Assembly: GCF_015751905.1 (NCBI RefSeq)
Contig: NZ_JADOUF010000001.1
Coordinates: forward strand, 434,001-498,000
Reading direction: 5' to 3'
DNA from: Longispora fulva
GTDB taxonomy: Bacteria > Actinomycetota > Actinomycetes > Mycobacteriales > Micromonosporaceae
DNA length: 64,000 bases
A program made the translations under genes and the position numbers. Positions 34,221 to 43,848 of the stretch are shown here, one piece after another. How positions within the stretch are numbered: position 1 is the stretch's first letter; every line of letters starts with the position of its first letter. A model generated the notes under the pieces. It was given only the letters and a program-made list of their open reading frames with translations. It made no database searches and was not told where the DNA came from.

Positions 34221-34783
34221 ATGAACCTAACGCGCTTGATGGTGCTGAGCCTGCTCTCGCGCACCGGTCCGCAGCACGGACACCAACTGCGCCGCGACGC
34301 GGAGGACACGAACGTCAGCAACTGGGGCGGGGTGAGCATCGGGGCGCTGTACCGCGAACTCCGGTCGATGGAGGACGAGGGACTGCTCGCCGTCGTGGCC
34401 ACCGAGCAGATCGGCCGTCGACCGGCGCGCACCGTGTACGAGATCGCGGCCCCGGGCCTGACCGAGCTGGGCCGGCTGCGCCAGCAGGCCATCTGTGACC
34501 TGCAGGTCGGCCCGGACGCGTTCGGCGTGGCGCTGTTGTTCGGGCGGGACGCGGACCCACGCGAGCTCGCCGCGCTGCTCGGCAAGCGCCGCCAGATGCT
34601 GTCGGACACCCGCGACGCGCTGGCCGCCGAATGCGACCGGCTCCTGGCCGCCGGCCACATCGGCGCGCTGGACGCCGCGATGTTCCGCCGCCGGCAGATG
34701 CAGATGGAAGCGGAACTCACCTGGCTGGACGAGCTCGACCGGGCGCTGGACGAGCTGCACACCGAAACCGATGGGGAGACGTC

Positions 34784-34787
<4 letters not shown>
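34221..34787 (+). CDS. PadR-family transcriptional regulator
   Basis: The 188-residue protein has the PadR winged-helix domain at residues 1-85 (LTRLMVLSLLSRTGPQHGHQL, then GVSIGALYRELRSMEDEGLL) and a C-terminal coiled-coil dimerisation region (residues about 125-180). The chromomycin cluster has a PadR-like repressor (CmmRII) linked to its resistance genes, so a drug-responsive repressor of the exporter and UvrA-like gene is the likely role. It overlaps the ABC ATPase gene by ATGA. The mRNA is predicted to begin at the ATG. Confidence 0.88.
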
Positions 34788-35734
<947 letters not shown>

Positions 35735-35747
35735 CGGAGGAGAAACC

Positions 35748-36509
35748 ATGACAACCTTGCGCGAGATCGTCCTGTTGTACCGGGTCCAGTTGCGCCACAC
35801 GCTGCGTACGAAGATCGGCATCGTGATGGGCGTGGTCCAACCACTGATCTACCTGCTCCTGTTCGGTCCGATGCTGATCAAGGTCAGCCGGACGCCGGGG
35901 CTCGACGGCGCCAATCCGTGGCAGACGTTCGTGCCCGGCGTGCTCGTCTACCTGGCCCTGTTCGGTCCCGGCTTCGCCGGCTTCGGCATCATCTCCGACC
36001 TGCGGGCCGGCGTGATCGAGCGGATGCGGGTCACTCCGGTCAGCCGGCTGGCGCTGCTGCTCGGCAGGGTCCTGCGCGACCTGACCGTGCTGGCGATCCA
36101 GATCGCGATGGTCACGGCGGTCGGCTTCGCCCTGGGACTGCGCGCCTCGCCGGTCGGGCTCCTGATCGGACTGGCGGTGCTCCTCCTGCTCGGTGCCGGG
36201 CTGTCCTCGCTGTCGTTGGCGCTGGGCGTGATCCTCAAGTCCGAGGACCAGTTCGCGCCGCTGGTGACGCTGGGCGCGTTGCCGCTGATGCTGCTGTCGG
36301 GCATCCTGCTGCCGATGCAGCTCGCACCGACGTGGCTGGACGTCGCGTCGCGGTTCAACCCGCTGCGGTACGTCGTCGACGGCGTCCGCGAGGTGTTCGC
36401 CGGCCACTACGCCACCCGCACGGTCGCGGAGGCGTTCGTGGCGGCGGCCCTGCTGTCGGTGGTCTGCGTGTTCGTCGGCACGCGGACCTTCCACCGCGAG
36501 AACGCCTGA
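35748..36509 (+). CDS. DrrB-type ABC-2 transporter permease
   Basis: The 253-residue protein has six hydrophobic segments typical of ABC-2 permeases, the first near residue 25 (IVMGVVQPLIYLLLFGPML). The conserved ABC-2 segment LPLMLLSGILLPMQLAP precedes the last pair. Together with the ATPase it forms an exporter of the MtrAB/CmrAB type. A GGAGGAG RBS lies 8 bp before the ATG. A strong hairpin follows the gene. Confidence 0.92.
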   Translation: MTTLREIVLLYRVQLRHTLRTKIGIVMGVVQPLIYLLLFGPMLIKVSRTPGLDGANPWQTFVPGVLVYLALFGPGFAGFGIISDLRAGVIERMRVTPVSRLALLLGRVLRDLTVLAIQIAMVTAVGFALGLRASPVGLLIGLAVLLLLGAGLSSLSLALGVILKSEDQFAPLVTLGALPLMLLSGILLPMQLAPTWLDVASRFNPLRYVVDGVREVFAGHYATRTVAEAFVAAALLSVVCVFVGTRTFHRENA

Positions 36510-36521
36510 CCACAGTGTGAT

Positions 36522-36552
36522 GCGGCGGACGGGGTGTCGCCCCGTCCGCCGC
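36522..36552. terminator. Perfect 13-bp hairpin between convergent genes
   Basis: GCGGCGGACGGGG (36522-36534) pairs exactly with 36540-36552 around a 5-base loop. It separates the exporter operon from the glycosyltransferase-methyltransferase operon on the minus strand. Confidence 0.82.
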
Positions 36553-36563
36553 TTCCGCGTGGG

Positions 36564-37712
36564 CTAACGCCACCGGGTGAGCTGGTGTACCACCTCGGTG
36601 GGCGTCGGTTCGGCGAGGATCTCCTCGCGCAGTCGTGCCGCGGCGACCCGGTAGGAGTCCTCGCGCAGCACCTCGGTCACCCCGGTCCGGACCGTGGCCG
36701 CCGTGGCGGTCCCGGTCTCGATCGGGTAGCCCACGCCGGCCCTCGCCAGCAGCCGGGTGTTGAGCTGCTGGTCGAACAGTTGCGGGACCGCGACCTGCGG
36801 CACGCCCTCGTAGGCCGCGGTCATCCAGGTGGACGCCCCGCCGTGGTGCACCACCGCCGAGCAGGTCGGCAGCAGGGTGTGCAGGGGCAGGTCCCGCACG
36901 ACCCGGACCCCGTCCGGCACGTCGCCGAGCAGCGCCCGGTCGGCCGCCGTGACCGCGACGACCACCTCGACGTCGAGGTCGCCGAGCGCCCCGATGACGG
37001 TCGGGAGGGTGAACATGGCCTGATCGTCAGCGGCGGTGGAGTTGGAGGTGCCGCCGGTGACCAGTACCCGTGGCCGGGGCCCGGCGGTCAGTGCCCAGGG
37101 TGGGACGGTCCCGGGCCCGTTGTACGGCACGTACCGGACGGGCACGCACCGCTGCGGGGACACCAGCCGCACGCTCGCCGGCGTCGGATCCACGACCAGC
37201 GCGTCGAACGCCTCGGGCACCGCCGCCCCGTGGCGTGCGTACGCCGGGGCGAGCCGGTCGCGCATCTGGTGGGCGAGCCAGGCCCCCTGGTCCGTCCCGA
37301 AGATGTCGGGGCCCCAGGCGTGCCGGATCAGCGGTACCCCGATCGCCTCAGCGGCCACCGAGGCCGCGAACGCCACCGGGTCCCGGATGATCAGGTCCGG
37401 CCGCCACGACCGCGCGAACGCCACCACGTCGTCGACCATCAGGTCCGCGACCTGGTGGAACATCCGCACGATCGAGTCCTTGGCCCGGTACTGCCGGTCG
37501 GCGTCGCCGGCCACCTCGGACCGGTGCAGGGCGGCGAAGTCGAGGTCCGGTCCCGTGGTGACCGCGGCCAGGCCGGAGGCGAGGACCGACGGCGTGACCG
37601 CGGGCTGGGCGCAGACGCGGACCTCGTGGCCGGCGCTGTGCCAGGCCCAGGCCAGCGGCACCATGAACGTGTAGTGGGACGGCCAGGCGGCCGTCACGAA
37701 GAGTACCCGCAT
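36564..37712 (-). CDS. Glycosyltransferase, GT1 family (GT-B fold)
   Basis: The 382-residue protein opens MRVLFVTAAWPSHYTFMVPL, has VRYVPYNGPG near residue 215 and a donor-site HHGGASTWMTAAYEGVPQ. It starts 2 bp after the stop of the O-methyltransferase gene, so it is the last gene of a minus-strand operon (C-methyltransferase, O-methyltransferase, glycosyltransferase) under the SARP box at 39846. Coexpression with aglycone methyltransferases suggests it attaches an early, core-linked sugar, but this is inference. Confidence 0.9.
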   Translation of the reverse strand: MRVLFVTAAWPSHYTFMVPLAWAWHSAGHEVRVCAQPAVTPSVLASGLAAVTTGPDLDFAALHRSEVAGDADRQYRAKDSIVRMFHQVADLMVDDVVAFARSWRPDLIIRDPVAFAASVAAEAIGVPLIRHAWGPDIFGTDQGAWLAHQMRDRLAPAYARHGAAVPEAFDALVVDPTPASVRLVSPQRCVPVRYVPYNGPGTVPPWALTAGPRPRVLVTGGTSNSTAADDQAMFTLPTVIGALGDLDVEVVVAVTAADRALLGDVPDGVRVVRDLPLHTLLPTCSAVVHHGGASTWMTAAYEGVPQVAVPQLFDQQLNTRLLARAGVGYPIETGTATAATVRTGVTEVLREDSYRVAAARLREEILAEPTPTEVVHQLTRWR

Positions 37713-37714
37713 GG

Positions 37715-38758
37715 CTAGCCGGGCTTGACCGCGACGAGGACCCGGTCGCGGGTGATCGTCCGCAGCGGGGTCACCTGCCGCACGGTGAACCCGGCGGCCT
37801 CGGCGTAGCGGCCGGCCTCCGTGACGGTGTACTCGCCGCCGCCGTCGCGGATCATGCCGCAGTTCAGGCTCTGCAGCAGGGTGCCCGGCTCGGCGCGGCT
37901 GTCGTCGAGCATCGCGTCGTAGACCGCCAGCACGCCACCTGCGGGCAGGGCCTCGTAAGCGCGGCGGACCAGCTCCATCCGGGCCGCCACGGGCCAGTCG
38001 TGCAGGATGTGGCCGATGATAACGACGTCGGCGGACGGCAGAGGGTCGCTGAAGAAATCGCCCGGGTGGAAGGACACGCTGTCGGCGGTTTCGAGCCCGG
38101 CCATGTGCTCGTCGAACAGCTCCCGCAGGGCAGGCAGGTCGAACACCGTGCCCCGCAGGTGCGGCTGGGCCTGGACCAGCCGCGCGGCGAGGTTGCCCCG
38201 GGCTCCGCCGAGGTCGACGAACGTCCGGTACGGGCCCCAGTCCAGGGTGGCGGCGATCTGGGGGGCGACGAAGGTGGTGAAGCTGTCCATGTGGTCCATC
38301 AGCCGCCGGGCCCGGTCCGGGTCCTCGTAGTGCTTGGCGAAACCGTGCCGTCCCGTGACGGTGGTACCGGACTGGGCGTCGCCGCTGCGCAGCGCGTCGG
38401 TGAGCCGGGCCCACGAGTGGTAGTGCAGGGTGGAGTGCTGTAGGACGCTGCCACCGAGGTAGCCGGGCCGGCCCGGCACGAGGAGCGCGTCGGCGTCGGC
38501 GGAGTTGGCGTAGCGGCCCCCGTCGCGGTCCAGCAGCTCCAGCCCGACGAGGGCGTCGAGGAAGTCGGTCGCCAGGGGAGCCGACAGCTTCAGCTGCTCG
38601 CAGATCTCGGCCACGGTGCGCGGCGCGTCGGCCAGCAGCGCGAACAGCCCGAGTTCCACGGCACTGTGCAGGGCCTTGGAGCGGAAGTACGCGTTGTTGA
38701 TCGAGACGATGCGCTGGGCCGCGGCGACGGTGTCGGAGCTGGGGGCGGTGGTGGTCAC
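37715..38758 (-). CDS. SAM-dependent O-methyltransferase (dimerisation-domain class)
   Basis: The GTG at 38758 overlaps the upstream stop and gives 347 residues. An N-terminal helical dimerisation domain (residues 15-100) precedes the Rossmann domain with VDLGGARGNLAARL as the SAM loop. IGHILHDWPVAARMEL contains the catalytic His of plant-type O-methyltransferases. Related enzymes methylate phenolic oxygens of aromatic polyketides (MtmMI, DnrK, TcmN class). The phenol or sugar hydroxyl it acts on is not clear. Confidence 0.85.
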   Translation of the reverse strand: MTTTAPSSDTVAAAQRIVSINNAYFRSKALHSAVELGLFALLADAPRTVAEICEQLKLSAPLATDFLDALVGLELLDRDGGRYANSADADALLVPGRPGYLGGSVLQHSTLHYHSWARLTDALRSGDAQSGTTVTGRHGFAKHYEDPDRARRLMDHMDSFTTFVAPQIAATLDWGPYRTFVDLGGARGNLAARLVQAQPHLRGTVFDLPALRELFDEHMAGLETADSVSFHPGDFFSDPLPSADVVIIGHILHDWPVAARMELVRRAYEALPAGGVLAVYDAMLDDSRAEPGTLLQSLNCGMIRDGGGEYTVTEAGRYAEAAGFTVRQVTPLRTITRDRVLVAVKPG

Positions 38759-39789
38759 GATTCGTTCCTCCGGTCGGCGATGAAGGTGCGCAGCGGGATG
38801 TGCGGCAGGCTGTGCTGGCTGGGGGTGTCGAACCCGGCCTCGGCGACGATCTCGGCGACCTCCTCGGCGGAGGTCACCTCGCCGGAGTGCGTCCAGGCGA
38901 GCATCAGTACCGCGAACAGGTGAGGTACGGGGTCCTCGGCCGGCGGGCCCCCGGCGTGGGTGATGGCCACGGTGACGAGGCGGCCGTCGGGCTTGAGCGC
39001 GCCCCGCATCCGGGCCAGCAGTTCCACGGCGCGCTCGTGCGAGAAGTGGTGCAGCACGTTGGTCACGGCGATCACGTCGTACGGGCCGCCCAGCGGCGCG
39101 GTGAACATGTCCCCGGGGATCTGCGCCGACCGGTCGGTGACCCCGAGCCGTTCGGCGTTGGCCGCGGTGATGGACAGGACGTTGGGCCAGTCCAGCGACC
39201 ACACCCGGGCGCGGGGATCGCGCTGGGCGATGGTGAAGCCGTACAGGCCGTGCCCGCAGGCGACGTCGAGGACGTCCAGGGTGTCGCGGCCGGCCGCCCA
39301 GGTGGTGACCTCCTCGGCGATGAGGTCGGCCATGGGCTGGGTGTTGCCGGTGCCCGCGACGGCGAAGTCCAGCCAGTACCCGAAATCGGGGCTCTCGGCG
39401 TTGTCGTCGACGACGGTGCCGCCGGTGCGGACGGCCTCGGGCAGGTGGCGCAGCGCGTCCCACTCGTAGTCGCTGGCCGCGAGTCGGAACGCGTGGCCGT
39501 AGTACTCGGGGCTGTCGGCGACGAGCAGGGTGTCGGCGCCGGGGGCCAGCAGGTAGCCCCCGTCGGTGGCGTCGAGCAGGCCGATCGCGGCCAGGGCGTT
39601 GAGCAGGACCCGGGTGGCCCGCGGATCGGTGCCCAGCTTCCCCGCCACGGCCTCGGCGGTGCTCGTCCCCGAGGCCAGGATGTCGAACACGCCCAACTCG
39701 ACGCCCGCGCGCAGGATGTGGGTCTTACGCACGGTCACCATCATGTCCAGCAGGGCCTGTCGGGTGACAGGCGTGCGGTCATCGGCCAT
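38755..39789 (-). CDS. SAM-dependent methyltransferase, probably C-methylating (OxyF/MtmMII-like)
   Basis: The 344-residue protein has an N-terminal helical dimerisation domain and a Rossmann domain with LDVACGHGLYGFTIAQ. In the active-site region it carries NVLHHFSHERAVELL, lacking the HDW of the neighbouring O-methyltransferase. This pattern is seen in ring C-methyltransferases of tetracycline and aureolic acid pathways, so C-methylation is the working call. An RBS (GGAGG) precedes the ATG. It heads its operon behind a SARP-type promoter. Confidence 0.8.
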   Translation of the reverse strand: MADDRTPVTRQALLDMMVTVRKTHILRAGVELGVFDILASGTSTAEAVAGKLGTDPRATRVLLNALAAIGLLDATDGGYLLAPGADTLLVADSPEYYGHAFRLAASDYEWDALRHLPEAVRTGGTVVDDNAESPDFGYWLDFAVAGTGNTQPMADLIAEEVTTWAAGRDTLDVLDVACGHGLYGFTIAQRDPRARVWSLDWPNVLSITAANAERLGVTDRSAQIPGDMFTAPLGGPYDVIAVTNVLHHFSHERAVELLARMRGALKPDGRLVTVAITHAGGPPAEDPVPHLFAVLMLAWTHSGEVTSAEEVAEIVAEAGFDTPSQHSLPHIPLRTFIADRRNES

Positions 39790-39845
39790 GAGGCCTCCTT
39801 GGTCATGGATTTCGGCGACGCGACGCCGCCGGGAGAACGGCGCCC

Positions 39846-39877
39846 ATCGTGCGCACGCATTCTTGAGCCGGGCTGGA
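39846..39877 (-). promoter_or_regulatory. Predicted SARP-box promoter of the methyltransferase operon
   Basis: On the minus strand TCCAGCC (39877 to 39871) and TCAAGAA (39866 to 39860) are 11 bp apart, followed after 8 bp by CACGAT (39851 to 39846). The -10 is identical to that of the 2,3-dehydratase promoter at 41450. The leader to the ATG is about 50 bp. Confidence 0.62.
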
Positions 39878-40379
39878 GGACCGCTGGATCGCCGCTGTGA
39901 GTAGGGGATTCCGGAATTGATTGCTAGAACAGGTAATTCGAATATGTGAACCCATGCGATTCATGGATTTAGATATGTGTGAGAGTGATGGATATCGTTG
40001 TCATGTCGAAAACGGGACAAAGTATGAGATATCTTCCATCGCCGTGATGATGGTGACTTGAGGGGCCCTCGAATTGTGCTCGAGAAGGATGAGATGAACT
40101 ATTACGCTCCGTGCGGGTCGGGGGCCAGGTGGTACCCCTGGCGCCCCGGGCGCTGACGGACGGTGAGTGCGCGCTGAAGGTTTCGTCACGAAACTAGAAG
40201 GCGAGAATCTTTCTCTTGCGACGCGATGGTGCTCCGGATACAGTCTGCCGGAGCACCATTGATCATTCTCTTACATGCGACTCGAATGCTGATTTCGGAG
40301 GTGGATTCTGTAGGGGAATCACGTCGGAGATGGATTCCCGCAAGCGCACTACGTGTGTCACATGGCGTCGGGGGAGGCA
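39878..40379. other. AT-rich intergenic region upstream of the SARP gene with two hairpins
   Basis: About 500 bp without a convincing gene, markedly richer in A and T than the flanking DNA (for instance 39905-40060). It contains a perfect 12-bp inverted repeat at 40226-40237 and 40248-40259 with a 10-base loop, and a 7-bp one at 40314-40320 and 40333-40339. Both lie in the putative leader or promoter of the SARP gene. They could be operator sites for an unknown regulator or structures that attenuate the transcript. A 62-codon minus-strand frame at 40001-40189 has no RBS or coding bias and is not called. Confidence 0.6.
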
Positions 40380-41339
40380 ATGGATATCGGCATTCTGGGA
40401 CCACTCATGGTGTCCCGCGGTGACAGCGAGGTACGGATCACGGCACCGAAGCCACGAAAGGTCCTCGCACTCCTACTAGTACAGGCGAACCGTGTCGTTC
40501 CGGTCAGTTCCCTGGTCAAGGAGCTGTGGGAGGACTCGCCACCGCTGAGTTCGGCCACCACGCTCCAGACGTACATCCTGCAGATCCGCAGGGTCCTGCG
40601 CGAGTCCCTCGGGGTGGACGCCGATGAGGTGGCGGGGAATGTCCTCGTCACCCGCAACGGCGGCTACCAGTTCCGGGTCGATCGCGGCAGCCTCGACCTG
40701 CACGAGTTCGAGCGGCTGAGCGTGGAGGGTCGCCAACGGCTCGCCACCGGGGACGCCGGCGCGGCGTCGCTGGCGCTGCGGGACGCGCTGTCCCTGTGGC
40801 GCGGCCCGGCCCTCGTCGACGTCCAGGCCGGACCACTGCTCGAAGTGGAGATCCTCCGCCTGCACGAGGGCCGGTTGACGGCCCTCCAACAACGGATCGA
40901 GGCGGACCTGCGGCTCGGGAGGCACCTGGAGATCCTCAGCGAGTTGACGGCGTTGACCGCCGAGTATCCCCTGCACGAGAACCTCAACGCCCAGTACATG
41001 CTGGCCCTGCACCGCTCCGGCCGGCGTACCGAGGCGCTCGGGGTGTTCCAACGACTCCGCGCCAGCCTGGTCCAGGACCTGGGCCTGGAGCCGTCCCAGC
41101 AGATCCAACGACTCCAGCACGCGATGTTGTCCTCGGATCCGGCGCTGGAGGAACGCTCCCACCCCGGCCAGATGGTCCTCGACAGGTTCCTCCAGGAGCA
41201 GTCCAGCGCGGCCGTGCCCCGACCCCGGGACCGGCGGACAGTACCCGAACAGCACGTCAGCGTCGAACCCGAGACCCCCCAACCGACCCGTCGCATCGTC
41301 CCGTCGGAACTGGGACGGTGGCGGATACTTCCCACCTGA
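40380..41339 (+). CDS. SARP-family pathway activator
   Basis: The ATG at 40380 with GGGGAGG just upstream gives 319 residues. An OmpR-type winged helix (residues 1-95; MDIGILGPLMVSRGD, ALLLVQANRVVPVSSLVKELW) is followed by the bacterial transcriptional activation domain (about 100-250; FERLSVEGRQRLATGD, LHRSGRRTEALGVFQRLR). This is the small SARP class (ActII-Orf4, DnrI, MtmR). It is expected to bind the 11-bp-period heptamer repeats found at seven promoters in cluster 1 and to switch the cluster on. An unusually long AT-rich region precedes it. Confidence 0.93.
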   Translation: MDIGILGPLMVSRGDSEVRITAPKPRKVLALLLVQANRVVPVSSLVKELWEDSPPLSSATTLQTYILQIRRVLRESLGVDADEVAGNVLVTRNGGYQFRVDRGSLDLHEFERLSVEGRQRLATGDAGAASLALRDALSLWRGPALVDVQAGPLLEVEILRLHEGRLTALQQRIEADLRLGRHLEILSELTALTAEYPLHENLNAQYMLALHRSGRRTEALGVFQRLRASLVQDLGLEPSQQIQRLQHAMLSSDPALEERSHPGQMVLDRFLQEQSSAAVPRPRDRRTVPEQHVSVEPETPQPTRRIVPSELGRWRILPT

Positions 41340-41423
41340 GTTCGCTCCGGACAGCACGCCGCGCGCAGCCATGCGAGCGGCGTCTTTCTGTTCGGGGGCC
41401 GATCGCCGGGCGGCTAGCGGTAC

Positions 41424-41455
41424 TCAAGCCGACTTCGAGGACGTGTCACCACGAT
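41424..41455 (+). promoter_or_regulatory. Predicted SARP-box promoter of the 2,3-dehydratase operon
   Basis: TCAAGCC (41424-41430) and TCGAGGA (41435-41441) repeat at 11 bp; CACGAT (41450-41455) follows after 8 bp. The ATG starts 7 bp beyond the -10, so the mRNA is probably leaderless, as predicted for the RmlD and FAD oxygenase genes. Confidence 0.62.
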
Positions 41456-41462
41456 CGGTGTC

Positions 41463-42875
41463 ATGGAGCACACGCAGCTGATCGACAAGCTCACGGCGTC
41501 GGCCCGGGTGCACTCGGTCGTCGGAGAGGACGACTGGGAGCGTTGGCTACAGCGCCGTCAGGCGGCACACACGTTCCGGGTCGACCGGATCGCGTTCGAC
41601 GAGATGGACGGCTGGTCCTTCGACCCCGACACCGGCAACCTCGGGCACGACAGCGGGAAGTTCTTCACCATCGAGGGCCTGTCCGTGCAGACCGACTACG
41701 GACCGGTGCTGAGCTGGTCGCAACCCATCATCCACCAGCCGGAGGTCGGCATCCTGGGGATCCTGGTGCGGGAGTTCGACGGCGTCATGCACTGTCTGGT
41801 GCAGACGAAGATGGAGCCGGGCAACTGCAACACCCTCCAACTGTCGCCCACGGTCCAGGCGACCCGCAGCAACTACACCAAGGTGCACAAGGGATCGGGC
41901 ATCCCGTACCTGGAGTACTTCACCGAGCCGGGGCGGGCCCAGATCGTCGTCGACGTGCTCCAGTCCGAGCAGGGCGCCTGGTTCTACCAGAAGCAGAACC
42001 GCAACATGGTGGTCGCGGTGGCCGACGACGTGCCGGTCGGCGACGACTTCTGCTGGATCAGCGTCGGCGAGATCCAGCGGCTGCTGCACGTCGACAACCT
42101 GGTCAACATGGACCTGCGCACCGTGCTGTCCTGCATCCCGTTCGGCCCGGGTCCGGAGCCGGAGGAGGGGGACGGGTTCGTCGCGGCCCTCGGCCGGTCA
42201 CTGCGCGCCGACGCCGTGACCGCGCACACCGCACAGGACATCCTGAACTGGATCACCGACCGGCGGTCTCGTCGCGACCTGGTCGTCCGGCGCACGCCGC
42301 TCGTCGACGTGTCCGGCTGGGTCCGCAAGGAGGACCGCATCGAGCGGCCCGACAACCGGCACTTCCGGATCGTGGCCGTGGCGGTCGAGGCGGCGAGCCG
42401 GGAGGTGCGCCGCTGGACCCAACCGTTGCTCGAGCCGCGCCGCACCGGCCTGGTCACCCTGTTCGTCAAGCGCCGCCGGGGCGTGCTCCACCTGCTCCTG
42501 CACACGGGTGTCGAGCCGGGCTGCAGGACGGTGGCGGAGATCGCGCCGACCGTGCAGTGCGACCCGACCGTGTACGAGGAACTGAAGTCCGAGCCCGAGT
42601 TCCTGGCCGCGGCCAGGGCGCTGCGTCCCGACCAGATCCGGTTCGACGCGCAGCTCTCGGAGGAGGGCGGCCGGTTCTACGAGGCCACCAACAGGTACGT
42701 GATCGCCGAGGTCGACGAGGACTACGCCGAGCCCGCGCCGACCGACTACCGGTGGATCAGCCTGCACCAGGCCGTGGAACTCCTCCAGCACAGCCACTAC
42801 GTCAACGTGCAGGCCCGCACGCTGATCGCCTGCCTGCACAGCCTCTGGGGAGGCGCGGCGGTCGGCGGTGGCTGA
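41463..42875 (+). CDS. dTDP-4-keto-6-deoxyhexose 2,3-dehydratase
   Basis: The 470-residue protein consists of two related halves, each with a W-I-S-(V/L)-x-(E/Q)-(I/A)-x-x-L-L type block (WISVGEIQRLLHVDNLVNMD and WISLHQAVELLQHSHYVNVQ). LVQTKMEPGNCNTLQLSPTVQ is a conserved family segment. It removes the C2 hydroxyl of dTDP-4-keto-6-deoxyglucose, the entry to 2-deoxysugars; homologs are MtmV, UrdS and TylX3. It overlaps the 3-ketoreductase gene, as these two enzymes act in sequence. Confidence 0.93.
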   Translation: MEHTQLIDKLTASARVHSVVGEDDWERWLQRRQAAHTFRVDRIAFDEMDGWSFDPDTGNLGHDSGKFFTIEGLSVQTDYGPVLSWSQPIIHQPEVGILGILVREFDGVMHCLVQTKMEPGNCNTLQLSPTVQATRSNYTKVHKGSGIPYLEYFTEPGRAQIVVDVLQSEQGAWFYQKQNRNMVVAVADDVPVGDDFCWISVGEIQRLLHVDNLVNMDLRTVLSCIPFGPGPEPEEGDGFVAALGRSLRADAVTAHTAQDILNWITDRRSRRDLVVRRTPLVDVSGWVRKEDRIERPDNRHFRIVAVAVEAASREVRRWTQPLLEPRRTGLVTLFVKRRRGVLHLLLHTGVEPGCRTVAEIAPTVQCDPTVYEELKSEPEFLAAARALRPDQIRFDAQLSEEGGRFYEATNRYVIAEVDEDYAEPAPTDYRWISLHQAVELLQHSHYVNVQARTLIACLHSLWGGAAVGGG

Positions 42876-43827
42876 CGCGGTGCGGGTCGGCGTCCTCGGG
42901 TGCTCGACGTTCGCGGTCCGCAGGATGCTGCCGGCCATGGCCCGGACCCCGGGGCTGGAGATCGGCGCCGTCGCCAGCCGGACCCCGGCCCGGGCAGAGG
43001 AGGTCGCCGGCCTGTTCGGGGCCCGGGCGACGGGCTACGAGGAACTGCTGGCCAGCCCCGACATCGACGTCGCGTACGTGCCGCTCCCCACGGGCCTGCA
43101 CGCGGAGTGGATCGAGCGCGCCCTGCTCGCGGGCAAACACGTCCTCGGCGAGAAGGCGCTGACCACGTCGGCGCGCGACACCGCCCGGCTGGTCGGGCTC
43201 GCCCGCGCGGTGGACCTGGTGCTGGAGGAGAACTTCATGTTCGTCCACCACCCCCAGCACCGGGTCGTCCGGGACTGGCTGGCCGACGGGCGGCTCGGTC
43301 AGCCGCGGGTGTTCAGCGCAGCGTTCGGGATCCCGCCCCGGGCCGCCGCAGACGTGCGGTACCGGCCGGACCTGGGCGGCGGGGCACTCCTCGACGTGGG
43401 CGTCTACCCGATCCGCGCGACGCGGCTGTTCCTGCCGGGACCGTTCGAGGTGCTGGGCGCCGACCTGCGCGTCGACCCGGCGACCGGAGTGGACACCCGC
43501 GGACACGTGCTGCTGCGCTCCGCGTCCGGGGAGACCGCCGAGCTGTCGTTCGGCTTCGAGCACAGCTACCGTTCGTCGTATCACCTCTGGGGCGACACCG
43601 GTCGGGCGGTGGTCGACAGGGCCTACACCCCTCCGCCGGACGAGGTCCAGGTCCCGCGGCTGCACGGACCGGACGGTGTCCACGAGGCGACCGTCGGGCC
43701 CGTAGACCAGGCGGTGGCGTTCCTGTCGGACTTCGCCGACCGGGTGCGCTCCGGACGGCGGACCGGCGCCGACCTGCTGGCCCAGGCCGAGCTTGTAGAT
43801 CAGATCCGGGCACGTGCGTTCAGTTAG
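42868..43827 (+). CDS. dTDP-sugar 3-ketoreductase (GFO/IDH/MocA family)
   Basis: The GTG at 42868 gives 319 residues. The N-terminal Rossmann motif reads VGVLGCSTFAVRRMLP and the active-site block is GKHVLGEKALTTSA with the catalytic Lys of the EKP-like motif. It reduces the unstable 3-keto intermediate produced by the 2,3-dehydratase, giving a 2,6-dideoxy-4-ketohexose; homologs are UrdT and MtmTIII-like enzymes. The overlap with the dehydratase gene supports the pairing. Confidence 0.9.
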   Translation: MADAVRVGVLGCSTFAVRRMLPAMARTPGLEIGAVASRTPARAEEVAGLFGARATGYEELLASPDIDVAYVPLPTGLHAEWIERALLAGKHVLGEKALTTSARDTARLVGLARAVDLVLEENFMFVHHPQHRVVRDWLADGRLGQPRVFSAAFGIPPRAAADVRYRPDLGGGALLDVGVYPIRATRLFLPGPFEVLGADLRVDPATGVDTRGHVLLRSASGETAELSFGFEHSYRSSYHLWGDTGRAVVDRAYTPPPDEVQVPRLHGPDGVHEATVGPVDQAVAFLSDFADRVRSGRRTGADLLAQAELVDQIRARAFS

Positions 43828-43848
43828 CAGTCGTCGGAAGGGCGGGTC

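Noticed and set aside
40001-40189. 62-codon minus-strand frame in the gap before the SARP gene
   Set aside because: No RBS, no motif, and it lies in AT-rich non-coding DNA.
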